From the NCBI GenBank assembly GCA_022565555.1, contig JAIUMN010000005.1, forward strand, positions 1-40,078: 40,078 bases of DNA. The letters are read 5' to 3'. The DNA is from Candidatus Altimarinota bacterium. Its GTDB lineage: Bacteria; Patescibacteriota; Gracilibacteria; BD1-5; UBA6164. Position numbers and translations under genes: made by a program. Of the stretch, positions 10,948 to 21,055 are shown piece by piece. The notes beneath the pieces were generated by a model. It was given only the letters and a program-made list of their open reading frames with translations. It had not been told where the DNA came from and ran no database searches. Position 1 is the stretch's first letter; every line of letters begins with the position of its first letter.

Positions 10948-12264
10948 TTAAAAAATATTATCAAGAAGTAAGTCCTCTATTTTTTCTTCTATCTTAGTAT
11001 TATTTTTGTCTCCAAAAAATTCATAACGTACTATCCCCTCTCTATCTATCAAATAGTACGCAGGCCAATAGCGATTTTTATAGGCTCGGAACATCGTGAA
11101 ATCATTATCTTGAATAACAGGATATATGATATCATAGCTTGTTATTGATTTTTCTACTTCCTCTATATTTTTTTCATAGGAAAATTCTGGACTATGAAAA
11201 CTCAGTATCTTAAAATCTTCATCTGAAAATTTTTCAAAAAGTTCATTTGTTCCTTCATGTGATCGTATACAATTAATGCATCCAGATGTCCAAAACTTTA
11301 CGAGTACTACACTTCACAAATGTTCTTCCATAGTTAGTTCCTGTGAGTTTCTCCACTCTCATACTCCTGATATTTCTGGCGCTTTTTGTCAAACAATACT
11401 TCAAGATACTTCTATATCCGTGTTGATACAATGTCAAGAATCAGTACATCCATATCATTCTTGTCATATATCAAGTCATTCTATCTTATATACATCATTT
11501 TTACTCTCCAATACTCAAGCGCTCTGAGTTTCAAATTGCTCAAGATCAAGTTGGTTGGTAAGGTTGTACTCAAACTCTACAAGATTCAGAAAATTTTTCT
11601 CTAAAATCCATGCTTCTACTTTTTTATCATATCCCAATATAATAGCAAGTCAGATGAGAAGAAATAAAACTCAGAGTATTTTTGAAATATTTTTCCTACT
11701 GAACACCTTAAGTTTTTGGGAAAATTTTTGCCCAAAAAAAGCTATAAGACTGAGAACTACTGCAAGTCAAAGAATATATGCAAGAAGTGCTGAGAGTCAT
11801 GTAACAAGTGAAACAGGGAGAATAATTGCAAGAATAATGAGATATGTAGGGCTGCATGAACTAAAAACTGGTCAAAGGGCAGCTCCAAGTAATAGGTATT
11901 TTGTAATTCCTTTTTTACTCCCTGCTTTTTGTAAAAGTTGTGAACTTGTAGAGTTTATTTTGAAAAATGAACTCATGCTTTTCCAGAGATTCGGAAAAAT
12001 ATATACAAGTCCAAGGAATATTAAAATTCATCATGAAAGATATTTCCAAGTATAGGGGTGAATATCGATAAGAAGTGTGGAAGCTTTGAGGGCTATCGAA
12101 AAAATAAATATAGAAATACTGAGTCCAAGAATCACTAAAAATGGGGCGTAACGTTTTTCATGTCATTCAAGAGAAGTTCCAAAAACTATCGGAAGAAGTG
12201 GAAGGACACAAGGAGTAAGCACCGTCAGAACTCAGGCAAAAAATGCTAAGATCAGTAAAGTCAT
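10948..12264 (-). CDS. CcdA membrane thiol transporter fused to thioredoxin (DipZ-like)
   Basis: A 438-residue fusion. The N-terminal ~215 residues contain six membrane helices of the CcdA/DsbD-beta family, with the redox cysteines in TPCVLPLLP (helix 1) and SSCSPTY (helix 4). These proteins carry electrons from cytoplasmic thioredoxin across the membrane. A linker of about 70 residues has a GYGCTDSGHC pair of cysteines. The C-terminal ~150 residues form a TlpA/AhpC-like thioredoxin domain with KFWTSGCINCIRSH (CxxC) and RYWPAYYLIDREG with the cis-Pro. The architecture resembles mycobacterial DipZ. It likely keeps envelope proteins reduced or isomerised. The neighbouring gene encodes a thioredoxin lipoprotein, a natural redox partner, though a terminator lies between. 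Confidence 0.9.
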
Positions 12265-12323
12265 CTATTATTTTTTAGTAAATTACCTTAAAATTATAAC
12301 ACATATATCCTAAGTAAAACTTA

Positions 12324-12355
12324 AAAGCTATTCTTTATATATAAAGAATAGCTTT
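12324..12355 (-). terminator. Terminator after the thioredoxin lipoprotein gene
   Basis: A perfect 15-pair inverted repeat (AAAGCTATTCTTTAT / ATAAAGAATAGCTTT) with a 2-base centre, 21 bases past the stop. The following T-tract on the minus strand is short (TAAGTTTTA). Confidence 0.6.
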
Positions 12356-12375
12356 ACAGAATACATATATATCTT

Positions 12376-12918
12376 CTAGAGTTTTTCGATAATATCATCT
12401 ATATTCGTACCTCCCACCCATTTTCTGAGTTGATCTCCATCAGCGTCAACAGAAACAAAAGTATGTTGTACTACTACTCCATACTCTTGGCGTAATACTA
12501 CCTCACTGTCAAAATCAGCCTTAAGAATCGTGAGCCCCTCAGGAATATCTGAACTCATGAGATTTCTATCAGCTACCTGACAACTTGGACACCAAGATGC
12601 TGCGAAAAATATAACAGTGTTTTCTGTATTTCCGATTTTATCCATACTATAGCTTTCATATGTTCCGGTTTGAATTATGGTTTCTTCGAGCATGACATTT
12701 CCACTTCTATCTTCTGTAATTGTAGCTTCCTGCTGAATAACAACCTCCTCTGGCTCATTCATTATAACAGTCTCGGTAGTTATATCTCATTGCAATGTAG
12801 AACTATCCTGAGATATGGCATTATCCTCTACCTGAGGAGTTATAGACTCTTCTATCTGAGAAAAACAACTTGTAAGTACAAATAAACTTATCAGAGAAGT
12901 AATTCATAGTAATTTCAT
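12376..12918 (-). CDS. Thioredoxin-like lipoprotein
   Basis: A 180-residue protein. The N-terminus MKLLGITSLISLFVLTSCFS has a lipoprotein signal with lipobox LTSC (Cys about residue 18), so it should be anchored to a membrane and face the envelope. A Ser/Thr/Glu-rich linker follows, then a thioredoxin fold with FFAASWCPSCQ (active-site CPSC), ILKADFDSE and a C-terminal WVGGTNIDDIIEKL. The cis-Pro position seems replaced (VVVQHTFVSVD), where TPT is usual, which may change substrate specificity. It probably exchanges electrons with the CcdA-thioredoxin fusion encoded next on the same strand, and lies downstream of a kinase/regulator pair. Confidence 0.88.
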
Positions 12919-12946
12919 AAACAATATTTTTAGTTAAAATAAAACA

Positions 12947-12976
12947 ATTATAATATAAAGCGGGCGACTTAAACAA
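12947..12976 (-). promoter_or_regulatory. Probable promoter of the thioredoxin lipoprotein gene
   Basis: On the minus strand TTGTTT (12971-12976) and a perfect TATAAT (12947-12952) are 18 bases apart, 29 bases upstream of the start codon. Confidence 0.4.
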
Positions 12977-12979
12977 AAC

Positions 12980-13657
12980 TTAAGCACCAAGAGTATAACC
13001 AACACTTTTTACCGTTTTAATCACGGTTTTTCCGAGCTTGGAACGGATATTAGAAATATAGACGTCGAGCTTATTATCTCCGCTTTTTTCAAATATCTCA
13101 TCCTCTCACCAAAGTGTCTCGATAATTTCCCCTCTTGGTATCACTTGATCTTTTTTCTCTATAAGATACTTGATGATTAAAAATTCTTTTTGTGTCAGAT
13201 GTATCATTTCCCCATCACGTATAAACTGGTGTTTAGCAAGATTCACCTCTATATCTCAAAGAGAAAATACTTCACTCTCAGATACTCGATCCTCACAGTT
13301 ACGTCAAAGATGCACTTTCATACGTGCAAGAAGTTCTGAAAGCTCAAAAGGTTTCACAAGATAGTCTACTGCTCAAACGTCAAAACCAAGAAGTCTATCA
13401 CTGAGACTTTCTCTTGCTGTTATCATAATAACAGGAGTATCTTTTTTAAGAGCAACTCTTCTTGCGATAGATATACCGTCTACCTCAGGAAGCATGAGAT
13501 CAAGCAGTATGAGATCATAATCCTCCCGAGTTGCTCGCTCAATTCCTCGTTCTCCATCAAAAGCTTGCACAACTTCAAAGTCCTCAAGTTCTAGGTATTC
13601 TCTGATATTTTCTGAGATTTCTGTATTATCCTCTACGAGAAGTATACGTTTTTTCAT
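12980..13657 (-). CDS. OmpR/PhoB-family response regulator
   Basis: A 225-residue two-domain regulator. The receiver domain (1-120) has the acidic pocket VEDN, the phosphoacceptor Asp in LILLDLMLPEVDG, the Thr in MITARES and the Lys in VDYLVKPFE. The C-terminal winged helix (about 130-225) has HLTQKEFLIIKYLIE and the recognition region KLDVYISNIRSKLG ending GYTLGA, as in OmpR/PhoB DNA-binding domains. It starts 12 bases after the stop of the kinase gene and so forms one operon with it. Target genes are unknown; the adjacent thiol-redox genes are candidates by position only. Confidence 0.95.
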
Positions 13658-13669
13658 TTTTGAGTGTTT

Positions 13670-15004
13670 TTAAAAGATAAATCGAAACTCTGTCCCTTCT
13701 CACTGCTTACTCTCAAGCTCTATCTTCCACTGATACATCAGGGCTATACGTTTTACAAGTGAAAGCCCAACTCAAAATCATTCTTTATTAGTATCTTTTC
13801 GATAAAATTTTTCAAATATTTTTTCTCGCTCAAGCTCAGAAATTCATACTCCATTATCAGAGATACTGAAAAAATCTTTTTTTGCTGTGAGGGTAATAAA
13901 TATATCTCAGTCAGAAAATTTTATCGCATTTTCCATTACGTTACTCAGAAGTATAGAAAAACTCACTCGCTCGATGTGATAGATAAGATTATCCTCTATA
14001 TTGAGAAGTATCTTTATATTTTTTTCAGAAAACTGAGCGAGTATCTCTTCTTTTTTTTCTTCAAAAAATCACTTCATATCAACATTTTCTCGCTGGAGAC
14101 AACTCCCATCTGAGGATTCACAACGTGAGAGAAAGAAAAGTGTTTCAATAAGAGTATTCATCCTCATAATACTTTTTCGCGCTATATTAAAAAATACTTC
14201 TTGATCACTTCATGAAAGCATTCACTTTTCATGTTTTTTCTGTAAAACATCAAGCCTTGATTGCATCACCATCAGTGGAGTCTTAAACTCATGACTCACA
14301 TCAGTCTGAAACTGCTTGAGTTTTTGAGTTTCTTCTTCAAGTGCTCTATAGGAGCTATTAAGAGCTTCTACGAGGATAGATATCTCATCATTTTTTGGAA
14401 GATTACAATGTATATATTTCTCTGTAGAGCTCAGCGAAAGCTGAGAGACTTTTTGAGCAATACACTGTAAGTCACGTAAATGGTATCTCGTAAGTATTTT
14501 TCAAAAAAAGAAGTGTAGGAAAAATATAAGTATCATAAAGATAAGGCTTATCTGTATGATACTTATCTGTCCTTTAAGGTATGAAGTAATATCAAAAAAT
14601 ACTTTCACTTCCCCTATGCCTTCATAATACTCAGAATATATAAAATAAATGGTTGTATCGTCCTTATAAAGAAATCTATTTTGAATCTCTTCTGGTTCTT
14701 CTCGTATTTTTTTTGCAACTCAAGGTGAACATATCAAATCTCAATCATCAGAAATTATAAGTGTATCTTTTGTGAGGAGATATGCTTGAAATATTTCAAT
14801 TTGTTCAGGATTATCACTCTCTAAAATATAATCTGAATAACTTTTATTCATCTCTGAAAAACTCATCTCTTTTTGCTCAGAGTACCATATAAAAAAATAT
14901 GTAATATTAATAAGTATTAAAAAAAATAACAAAGAAAAAAAACCAATAAACGAGAAGCTTAAAGAGAGTTTTTCAGAAGTTTTTAGGTTTTTAAAAAGTT
15001 TCAT
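13670..15004 (-). CDS. Membrane sensor histidine kinase
   Basis: A 444-residue sensor. An N-terminal membrane helix (about 15-40) and a second one near 140-160 bracket a sensor domain of about 100 residues; a HAMP-like linker leads to the dimerisation/phosphoacceptor helix with the H-box DVSHEFKTPL. The catalytic domain has the N-box NVMENAIKFS, the G1 box ISDNGVGIS and the G2 box GFGVGLSLVKRI. It phosphorylates the regulator encoded immediately downstream. The sensor domain shows no motif that I recognise, so the signal is unknown. A G-rich leader stretch (15046-15051 on the minus strand as C6) lies upstream. Confidence 0.93.
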
Positions 15005-15069
15005 ATATTATTCCTGTTCTGAATCCTTTCTTTTTTATAAAAAAAGGGGGGCTTCAAAAAATTACAAAA

Positions 15070-15098
15070 ATACTGCCTTAGTATATAGAAAGCAGTAT
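15070..15098 (-). terminator. Terminator after glutamate dehydrogenase
   Basis: ATACTGC and GCAGTAT form a 7-pair stem with a 15-base loop, followed on the minus strand by TTTTTG. It separates gdhA from the kinase operon. Confidence 0.55.
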
Positions 15099-15128
15099 AA
15101 AAAGAAAGCTTAAGGGAAGGTTAAGATA

Positions 15129-16388
<1,260 letters not shown>

Positions 16389-16448
16389 TGAAAAAACTTT
16401 AAAAAAGTAATATACAATTAGTAGTATATCCTATCTGCTTAAAATAAG

Positions 16449-17135
16449 CTAAAGTTTATGTAGCTTACGAACAATGCGTGAAAAAATAAAAGTAAGAAGT
16501 AGGAGAAATAGAGCAATAAAGAGGTATGCGGGAGAGATTTCGGATTGTATATCAGAGAAGCTCCTAATATTCTCTCCATAAAATGCTGCTCCAGTAGTAA
16601 GAAATGCAATATTGTACGGGAGTACTCATAGCATTGTTCCAAAAAAGTATGGCTTAAATGGTATTCTTAGTATTCAAGAAATGTAATTGAGAAGATCAAA
16701 AGGAAATCATATAAGTCTTAAGCGAAGCATGTAAAGAAAGGTGCTATTTTTAAGATTATCCTCCATGTGTTTTATGCGAGTAAAGTTATCTCCAATATTA
16801 ATAATCCTTCATCAAGTAAGCTTTCAAAAGAAGTAAGAGAAAGAAATACTACACACTTCTGCTATAAAAAATATTGCAAATGCAAGAGGAAGTCCGTATA
16901 TAAAACCACATAAAACAACAAAAGGACTTGCAATAATAAAAAGGAGTGGTCTAATAACATAAAGAAGGATAAAAAATAACATCCCATAAAATCACTCAGA
17001 CTTAAGAAAACTATAAGCTATAAAAAATCACTCTTCGATAGTAATATCAAACTTTTGTACGATAATATAAAAACATACGAGCAGTATAATCCAAAGGAGA
17101 AGAAGGATAAAAGGGAGAATATTTTTATACCTCAT
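16449..17135 (-). CDS. TVP38/TMEM64 (DedA-like) membrane protein, copy 1
   Basis: A 228-residue protein with about six hydrophobic segments. The core VIRPLLFIIASPFVVLCGFI and the later RLRLIGFPFDLLNYISGIL match the family pattern (RP...P..p...G and R..P..PfdllNy..G). TVP38/VTT-domain proteins are thought to act as lipid scramblases or in envelope homeostasis. It follows its paralogue 49 bases downstream on the same strand. A weak hairpin (16410-16429) with a T-rich tail could end the transcript. Confidence 0.85.
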
Positions 17136-17184
17136 AATAGGGGTTTTTTATAAAATATAAATTTAGAAATAATGCAAATAGAGT

Positions 17185-17928
17185 TTAATCTCTCTCACTG
17201 AATACAAACTTTTTTAAGGAAAATATTAAGATATATAGAAGTACAAATCAAATACCTGCATACATTAAAAGTCTAGAATCAACATTTTTTAACATCCCTT
17301 CAAAACTTGTAAGTTCTTCTTGATGAAATGCAAGCCCTGCGGTAAATACTATAACACTTGATGGAATAGCTCAAAGGAGTGAAGCAAGGAGATAGGTGAA
17401 AAACTTAAGACGGAATACTCCACAAAGAAAACCTCCAATATCAAAAGGAAATGGCATAAGGCGGAGGAATAAGATATTAAGAAATGTATCTCACTTCATA
17501 TATTTACGGAAACGAGAAAGCAAGGGGGAATCCTGAAGTCCGAGTTCTATATACTTTTTTGAGCGTCTCCCTATAAAATAATTAAGTATGATACTGAGAG
17601 TTAAAGAAATAATAATTACTCAAATAGACCAAAATCAATAAATAATTGCAGCGATAAACTCAAAAGGGGTTGCTGGTATAAACAGGAGTGGTCGAAGAAG
17701 ATATATTGTTATAAATACTAGAATTCACAGAAGTATATTATCCTGCAAAAAACTATAAATAAAAAATAGAAACTCTTCAAAATTCATTCAAGCAGACTGA
17801 TAAAACCACACACTTCATACAATAATAATAAGCCATAAAACGGATACTAAAAATACTTTTTGAAGCTTCTTTTTTCGTTTTTTTTCTTTCTTTCGGAGTT
17901 TTTTCAGAAATTTTTTTCAGAGTTTCAT
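17185..17928 (-). CDS. TVP38/TMEM64 (DedA-like) membrane protein, copy 2
   Basis: A 247-residue paralogue of the previous protein. It begins with a strongly basic tail (KKFLKKLRKKEKKRKKKLQK), then hydrophobic helices with LRPLLFIPATPFEFIAAIIY and FLRLMPFPFDIGGFLCGVF, the same two conserved blocks as copy 1. The Lys/Arg tail should face the cytoplasm and could bind acidic lipids. The two genes are adjacent but clearly diverged, so the duplication is old. Position between RNase R and gdhA suggests no specific pathway. Confidence 0.85.
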
Positions 17929-17967
17929 TTCTTATTCTTTATTTAAAATTAAAAAGGATTGCGATGA

Positions 17968-19965
17968 TTACTTAAGCGTAAACTCTATACGCATTTTTTC
18001 CATGTCTACTGATATAAGTTCTACTAAAATAGCATCTCCAAACTGGAGTCCTACTCAAGTTTGTTCATTTACTATGCGGTATTCATCTCTCATAGGAGTA
18101 TAGAAAGTTCGAGCGGTATCAATAAATCCTTCAATAGTATTTTCAAGCTCTACAAAAAATCACTTATCGATAATTCATGATATTTTTCCTTTATATACCT
18201 TTCCTATCTTATCAGACATATACTTACACGCTAGCATATCACGAACCTTATATTCCATTTTCTCTGCTTTATCTGTTTTCTCCGAACATATACGCGCTAC
18301 TTTTGGAAGTACTTCTTTATAGTATAACTTACGTTCATGTGAATATTTTTTATCAAGAGATTCCTTAATTATACGATGTATTTGTAAATCAGCGTAACGT
18401 CGTATAGGTGAAGTAAAGTGGCTATAATGAGTGAGAGCAAGTCAGAAATGTCCAAAGTTTTTTTCAGAGTACCGAGCTTTTGCCATCGAACGAAGAACTA
18501 TTTTTTGAAATCAACTCAGCTTTGGATCAAACTGTAGATAACTTAAAGTACTCTGTATATCAAGAGGGGTAATATGTATTCAGGAGAGTTGTTTTCAAAT
18601 ATTAACTCAAAGACGCTCAAGGAGTTTCAAGAATTTTTCTATATCCTCCTCGTCAGGTTCTTCATGAACTCGATATAGAAAAGGAATTTTTGAGAAAAGC
18701 TTTGCAATAGTTTCATTTGCAAGCACCATACAGACTTCTATAAGTTTATATGAATCATAACGCTCATATTGTCTATACTCTATAGGCTTTCATGTATCAT
18801 CAAGGATTATTTTTGTTTCTGGAAAGTCAAAATCAAGACTTCCTCGTGAAATTGCTTTTTTTTCTAAGAAACCTGAGAATTCTTTTAAAAGAAAAATATT
18901 TTTCTGAAGTTCTCAAGAGAGCTCGTTTCAAAACTGAAGGGAATCTCAAAGAGAGATGCTTCAGCTTACTATCTCATCAATTTCTTTATATGTCAGTCTA
19001 TAATCACTCTCTATCACACTTTCATACACTTTTGAGCTTTGGATATTTCACTTCATATCAAGCTCCATCTCACAAGTCATCGTGAGTTTAGACTCTCCAG
19101 GGTGGAGACTACAAAGCCCATTAGATATCTCGGGAGGAAGCATAGGGATAACCTGATCGATAAGATATATGCTCGTTGCACGCTTTCGTGCCTCCCTATC
19201 AAGCGCTGAATTTTCCTTAACATAGTGAGCAACATCTGCAATATGCACATAGAGTCGATATCCATTATCAGTTTTCTCTATACTCAAAGCATCGTCAAGA
19301 TCTTTACTCTCTGCTCCATCTATAGTGTAAGTGAGGCAGTGCTTCAGGTCAGTTCGTATCTTGAGTCTAGACCCTCAAGAGTCTGGACTCTGTAGTACGG
19401 ATACTTCTTGCATAAGCTTCTCTGAGAAAGTCTTTCTTGCTCACATCTCAAAAGCTACAGTATAAATATCTTCCCTCCCCTTTGGGAGCCCTGATAGTGA
19501 CTCCATAATACGTCCTTCAGGATTTTTTCCTTCCCACTTTATAACCTGTACTGCTACTCTTGAACCATCAGTATATCCTCCAATAAACTTTCCTGGGATA
19601 AATATATCTTTTGATATCTTTCTATTATCAGCAATAAGAAAGCCAAACCCTCTTGTAATACGTAATGTTCCAACAATCAAATGTTCACTACGTGATACTA
19701 CACGAGTAATGTGCGCCTCTGATTTTCCTTTAAATATATTTACTACAAAAGCTACTTCATCACCCTCAAGTGCATCAAGTTTCTTGGTCTCATGCACATA
19801 GTATCCTTCTTTTTTTCATGTCGTTTTATCAACTACGTCAACAAAACCAAATCCCCCTTCCATCTGTTTATATACTCAAACAAGTTCATCCTTGTTTAGA
19901 ATGTTTTTTGTTTCCACTTTTGGACTTACAATACTCTTATTATAAAAACCTCTTTTTTTCTGCAT
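17968..19965 (-). CDS. rnr: Ribonuclease R (RNB-family 3'-5' exoribonuclease)
   Basis: A 665-residue RNase II/R enzyme that degrades structured RNA from the 3' end. An N-terminal cold-shock region ([17 protein letters not shown]) is followed by a second OB domain ([15 protein letters not shown]). The RNB catalytic core has [17 protein letters not shown], whose clustered Asp residues bind Mg, then [10 protein letters not shown] and [19 protein letters not shown]. The C-terminus is an S1 domain ([15 protein letters not shown]). It lacks the long basic tail and helix-turn-helix of E. coli RNase R (about 810 residues), so it is a short form. Its ATG sits immediately after the T-tract of a terminator-like hairpin. 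Confidence 0.93.
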
Positions 19966-19997
19966 AAAAAATACTCTGAATTATTACTTCAGAGTAT
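19966..19997 (-). terminator. Terminator or attenuator hairpin touching the rnr start codon
   Basis: ATACTCTGAA (19971-19980) and TTCAGAGTAT (19988-19997) form a perfect 10-pair stem with a 7-base loop. On the minus strand five to six T follow and then, within two bases, the ATG of rnr (via GC). It could end transcripts from the small gene upstream, which already has its own terminator, or act as an attenuator in the rnr leader. Confidence 0.65.
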
Positions 19998-20045
19998 ACA
20001 GAAAATGTAGGAAAATGGAAAGGAAAGTTATTTTGAATATAGAAA

Positions 20046-20069
20046 GACCCCCGCACATGTGCGGGGGTC
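20046..20069 (-). terminator. Strong GC-rich terminator of the small GC-rich gene
   Basis: A perfect 24-base palindrome (GACCCCCGCACA / TGTGCGGGGGTC), followed on the minus strand by TTTCTATATT. It is the most GC-rich hairpin in the window. Confidence 0.75.
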
Positions 20070-20077
20070 GAAACGCT

Positions 20078-20260
20078 CTAGCGAGCTCAGCGAGACGGTG
20101 AAGCCTCGGACTCAGCTGGAGCTTCAGAGAATTTGGCCTGCTCGGCTTCATCTGGGGGTTCTATCCCCCTATATCCCCCATGAGGGTTTGGGTCGAATGG
20201 GGCTGTTGGCCCCGTTTCGAGTAGTTCATCCGTGTACAGATCTCTTAGCATAGTTGCCAT
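20078..20260 (-). CDS. Small GC-rich ORF (60 aa) with strong ribosome binding site
   Basis: ATG at 20260 to TAG at 20078-20080 encodes 60 residues; a TGA at 20087-20089 would end it at 57 in the standard code. The product is acidic, Pro/Glu/Ala-rich and probably disordered (for example TGPTAPFDPNPHGGYRG and PPDEAEQAKFSEAPAESE). It has AAGGAG 8 bases before the ATG, a folded leader and its own terminator. Codons such as GCC, GGG, CCC and GAG are unlike the neighbours. The same DNA contains several strong hairpins (for example CGAAACGGGGC with GCCCCATTCG, and GGGGG/CCCCC), so a structured noncoding RNA is a serious alternative. I recognise no family. Confidence 0.5.
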
Positions 20261-20268
20261 TTGGCATT

Positions 20269-20274
20269 CTCCTT
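20269..20274 (-). promoter_or_regulatory. Shine-Dalgarno AAGGAG fixing the start at 20260
   Basis: AAGGAG on the minus strand with 8 bases to the ATG at 20260. The other ATG nearby (20267) is only two bases away, too close to use. Few genes in this window have so clear a ribosome binding site. Confidence 0.6.
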
Positions 20275-20285
20275 GTTTTGCCCCT

Positions 20286-20363
20286 CATACTAGGGAACTT
20301 TCTTGTTAGTCTCCTTCTGGAGACAGCCACTCGGATTATTCCGAGGGATACCTAGTAAGGTAT
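20286..20363 (-). promoter_or_regulatory. Structured RNA leader, possible riboswitch or three-way junction
   Basis: On the minus strand a closing stem ACTAGG/CCTAGT (20351-20356 with 20289-20294) encloses two perfect 6-pair tetraloop hairpins: CTCGGA-ATAA-TCCGAG (20330-20345) and GTCTCC-AGAA-GGAGAC (20309-20324). An alternative hairpin ATACC/GGTAT (20348-20363) uses part of the closing stem, so the two folds exclude each other. The ribosome binding site lies 12 bases downstream. A TTGACT (20379-20384) may be a -35. The fold matches no riboswitch class that I know. Confidence 0.45.
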
Positions 20364-20398
20364 GGTTTTTGTAAGAAAAGTCAAGGAAAATTGTGGAA

Positions 20399-20499
20399 AA
20401 TCTCACTCTTGGTTAGTCTCATTAGACAGAATATGATAATACATAGACTGTAGAGTATTAAAAATCAAAAAATTTTTCTGTCTTTAGTAAGGTGAGATT
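20399..20499. repeat. Nested inverted repeats (about 100 bases)
   Basis: Outer arms AATCTCAC (20399-20406) and GTGAGATT (20492-20499), inner arms AGACAGAA (20424-20431) and TTCTGTCT (20476-20483). Both are perfect 8-mers and nest, so the stretch could form a long interrupted hairpin or be a small RNA. There is no open reading frame of note. Confidence 0.45.
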
Positions 20500-20501
20500 A
20501 A

Positions 20502-20525
20502 ATAAGCCCCCAATTGGGGGCTTAT
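20502..20525 (-). terminator. Terminator after the 46-residue gene
   Basis: A perfect 24-base palindrome (ATAAGCCCCCAA / TTGGGGGCTTAT) followed by TTAATC on the minus strand, 8 bases past the stop codon. Confidence 0.75.
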
Positions 20526-20532
20526 ATGAATT

Positions 20533-20673
20533 TTAATATTTTGTATTTTGTCCGAGTTTTACTGCTTCCTTATACAATTTTCTCGTAATCCAGCTTTCAG
20601 CAAAATAACTTGCTTGAGCTCGTATACTTCAACGCATTCATGTATCAACTAATCTTTTTTCTTTTTTTGTCAT
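20533..20673 (-). CDS. Small basic protein of unknown function (46 aa)
   Basis: ATG at 20673 to TAA at 20533-20535, with two TGA codons read as Gly (VDTGMRGSIRAQ). The product is basic and likely helical (RAQASYFAESWITRKLYKEA). It has a dedicated terminator immediately downstream, which supports a real gene despite its size. I recognise no family. Promoter region would lie between 20674 and 20834, where I see no other convincing gene; a 32-codon plus-strand frame at 20729-20827 there lacks a ribosome binding site. Confidence 0.5.
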
Positions 20674-20834
20674 AATTTCTTTATTATATACGTTCTATAC
20701 TTTTTCTTAACAAGTTTTTCACAGATAAAAATGTTTTTTATTGCCCAAAAATGTATTCTACTTGCTACGAAAGAATTACTAAACTACATAGTCCGCTCAA
20801 CTACAGCAACAAAACACATTTTATAAAAAATCTT

Positions 20835-20862
20835 TTGACATCCATTTATATCTTCATATATT
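20835..20862 (+). promoter_or_regulatory. Sigma70-type promoter upstream of the NAD cluster
   Basis: TTGACA (20835-20840) and TATATT (20857-20862) with a 16-base spacer. An NrtR-like box begins 7 bases downstream, over the expected transcription start, as for a repressor. From here to 21055 there is no gene; the stretch holds the two boxes and a hairpin ACTCTTAT/ATAAGAGT (20929-20965) followed by CCTTTCTT, which could end a short transcript. Confidence 0.55.
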
Positions 20863-20868
20863 AGTAAG

Positions 20869-20881
20869 TGTAAATATAACA
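20869..20881. promoter_or_regulatory. NrtR-like operator box 1
   Basis: TGTAAATATAACA fits TGT-N7-ACA, that is the GT-N7-AC core of NrtR sites as I recall it. It is preceded by AGTAAG like boxes 2 and 3 and overlaps the predicted start of the 20835-20862 promoter. Confidence 0.5.
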
Positions 20882-21017
20882 CTATAAAAGTTCTTTAAAT
20901 AATAGATATAAAACAAGCATCTCCGAATACTCTTATTCAACAAGTCGTAATAGTACTATAAGAGTCCTTTCTTGAGATATGTTTTATTATCTTCTTTTTT
21001 ATTTCGCTTTTAGTAAG

Positions 21018-21030
21018 TGTATATTTTACA
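21018..21030. promoter_or_regulatory. NrtR-like operator box 2
   Basis: TGTATATTTTACA, a TGT-N7-ACA palindrome 126 bases before pncA. It shares with box 3 about 34 bases of near-identity, from TTTATTTC through AGTAAGTGTATAT to TTACA. Confidence 0.6.
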
Positions 21031-21055
21031 TTATATTATTTCTTCATCCTCTTCT

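Noticed and set aside
11555-12055. 166-codon plus-strand ORF
   Set aside because: It is antisense to the CcdA-thioredoxin gene, whose motifs and length are convincing.
20046-20380. RNase P RNA, tmRNA or SRP RNA in the GC-rich island
   Set aside because: I looked on both strands for the conserved cores (for example GAGGAAAGTCC, the tmRNA ends, the GGAAG SRP loop) and did not find them.
20729-20827. 32-codon plus-strand ORF
   Set aside because: No ribosome binding site, no TGA codon to support the code and no terminator; too weak to call.
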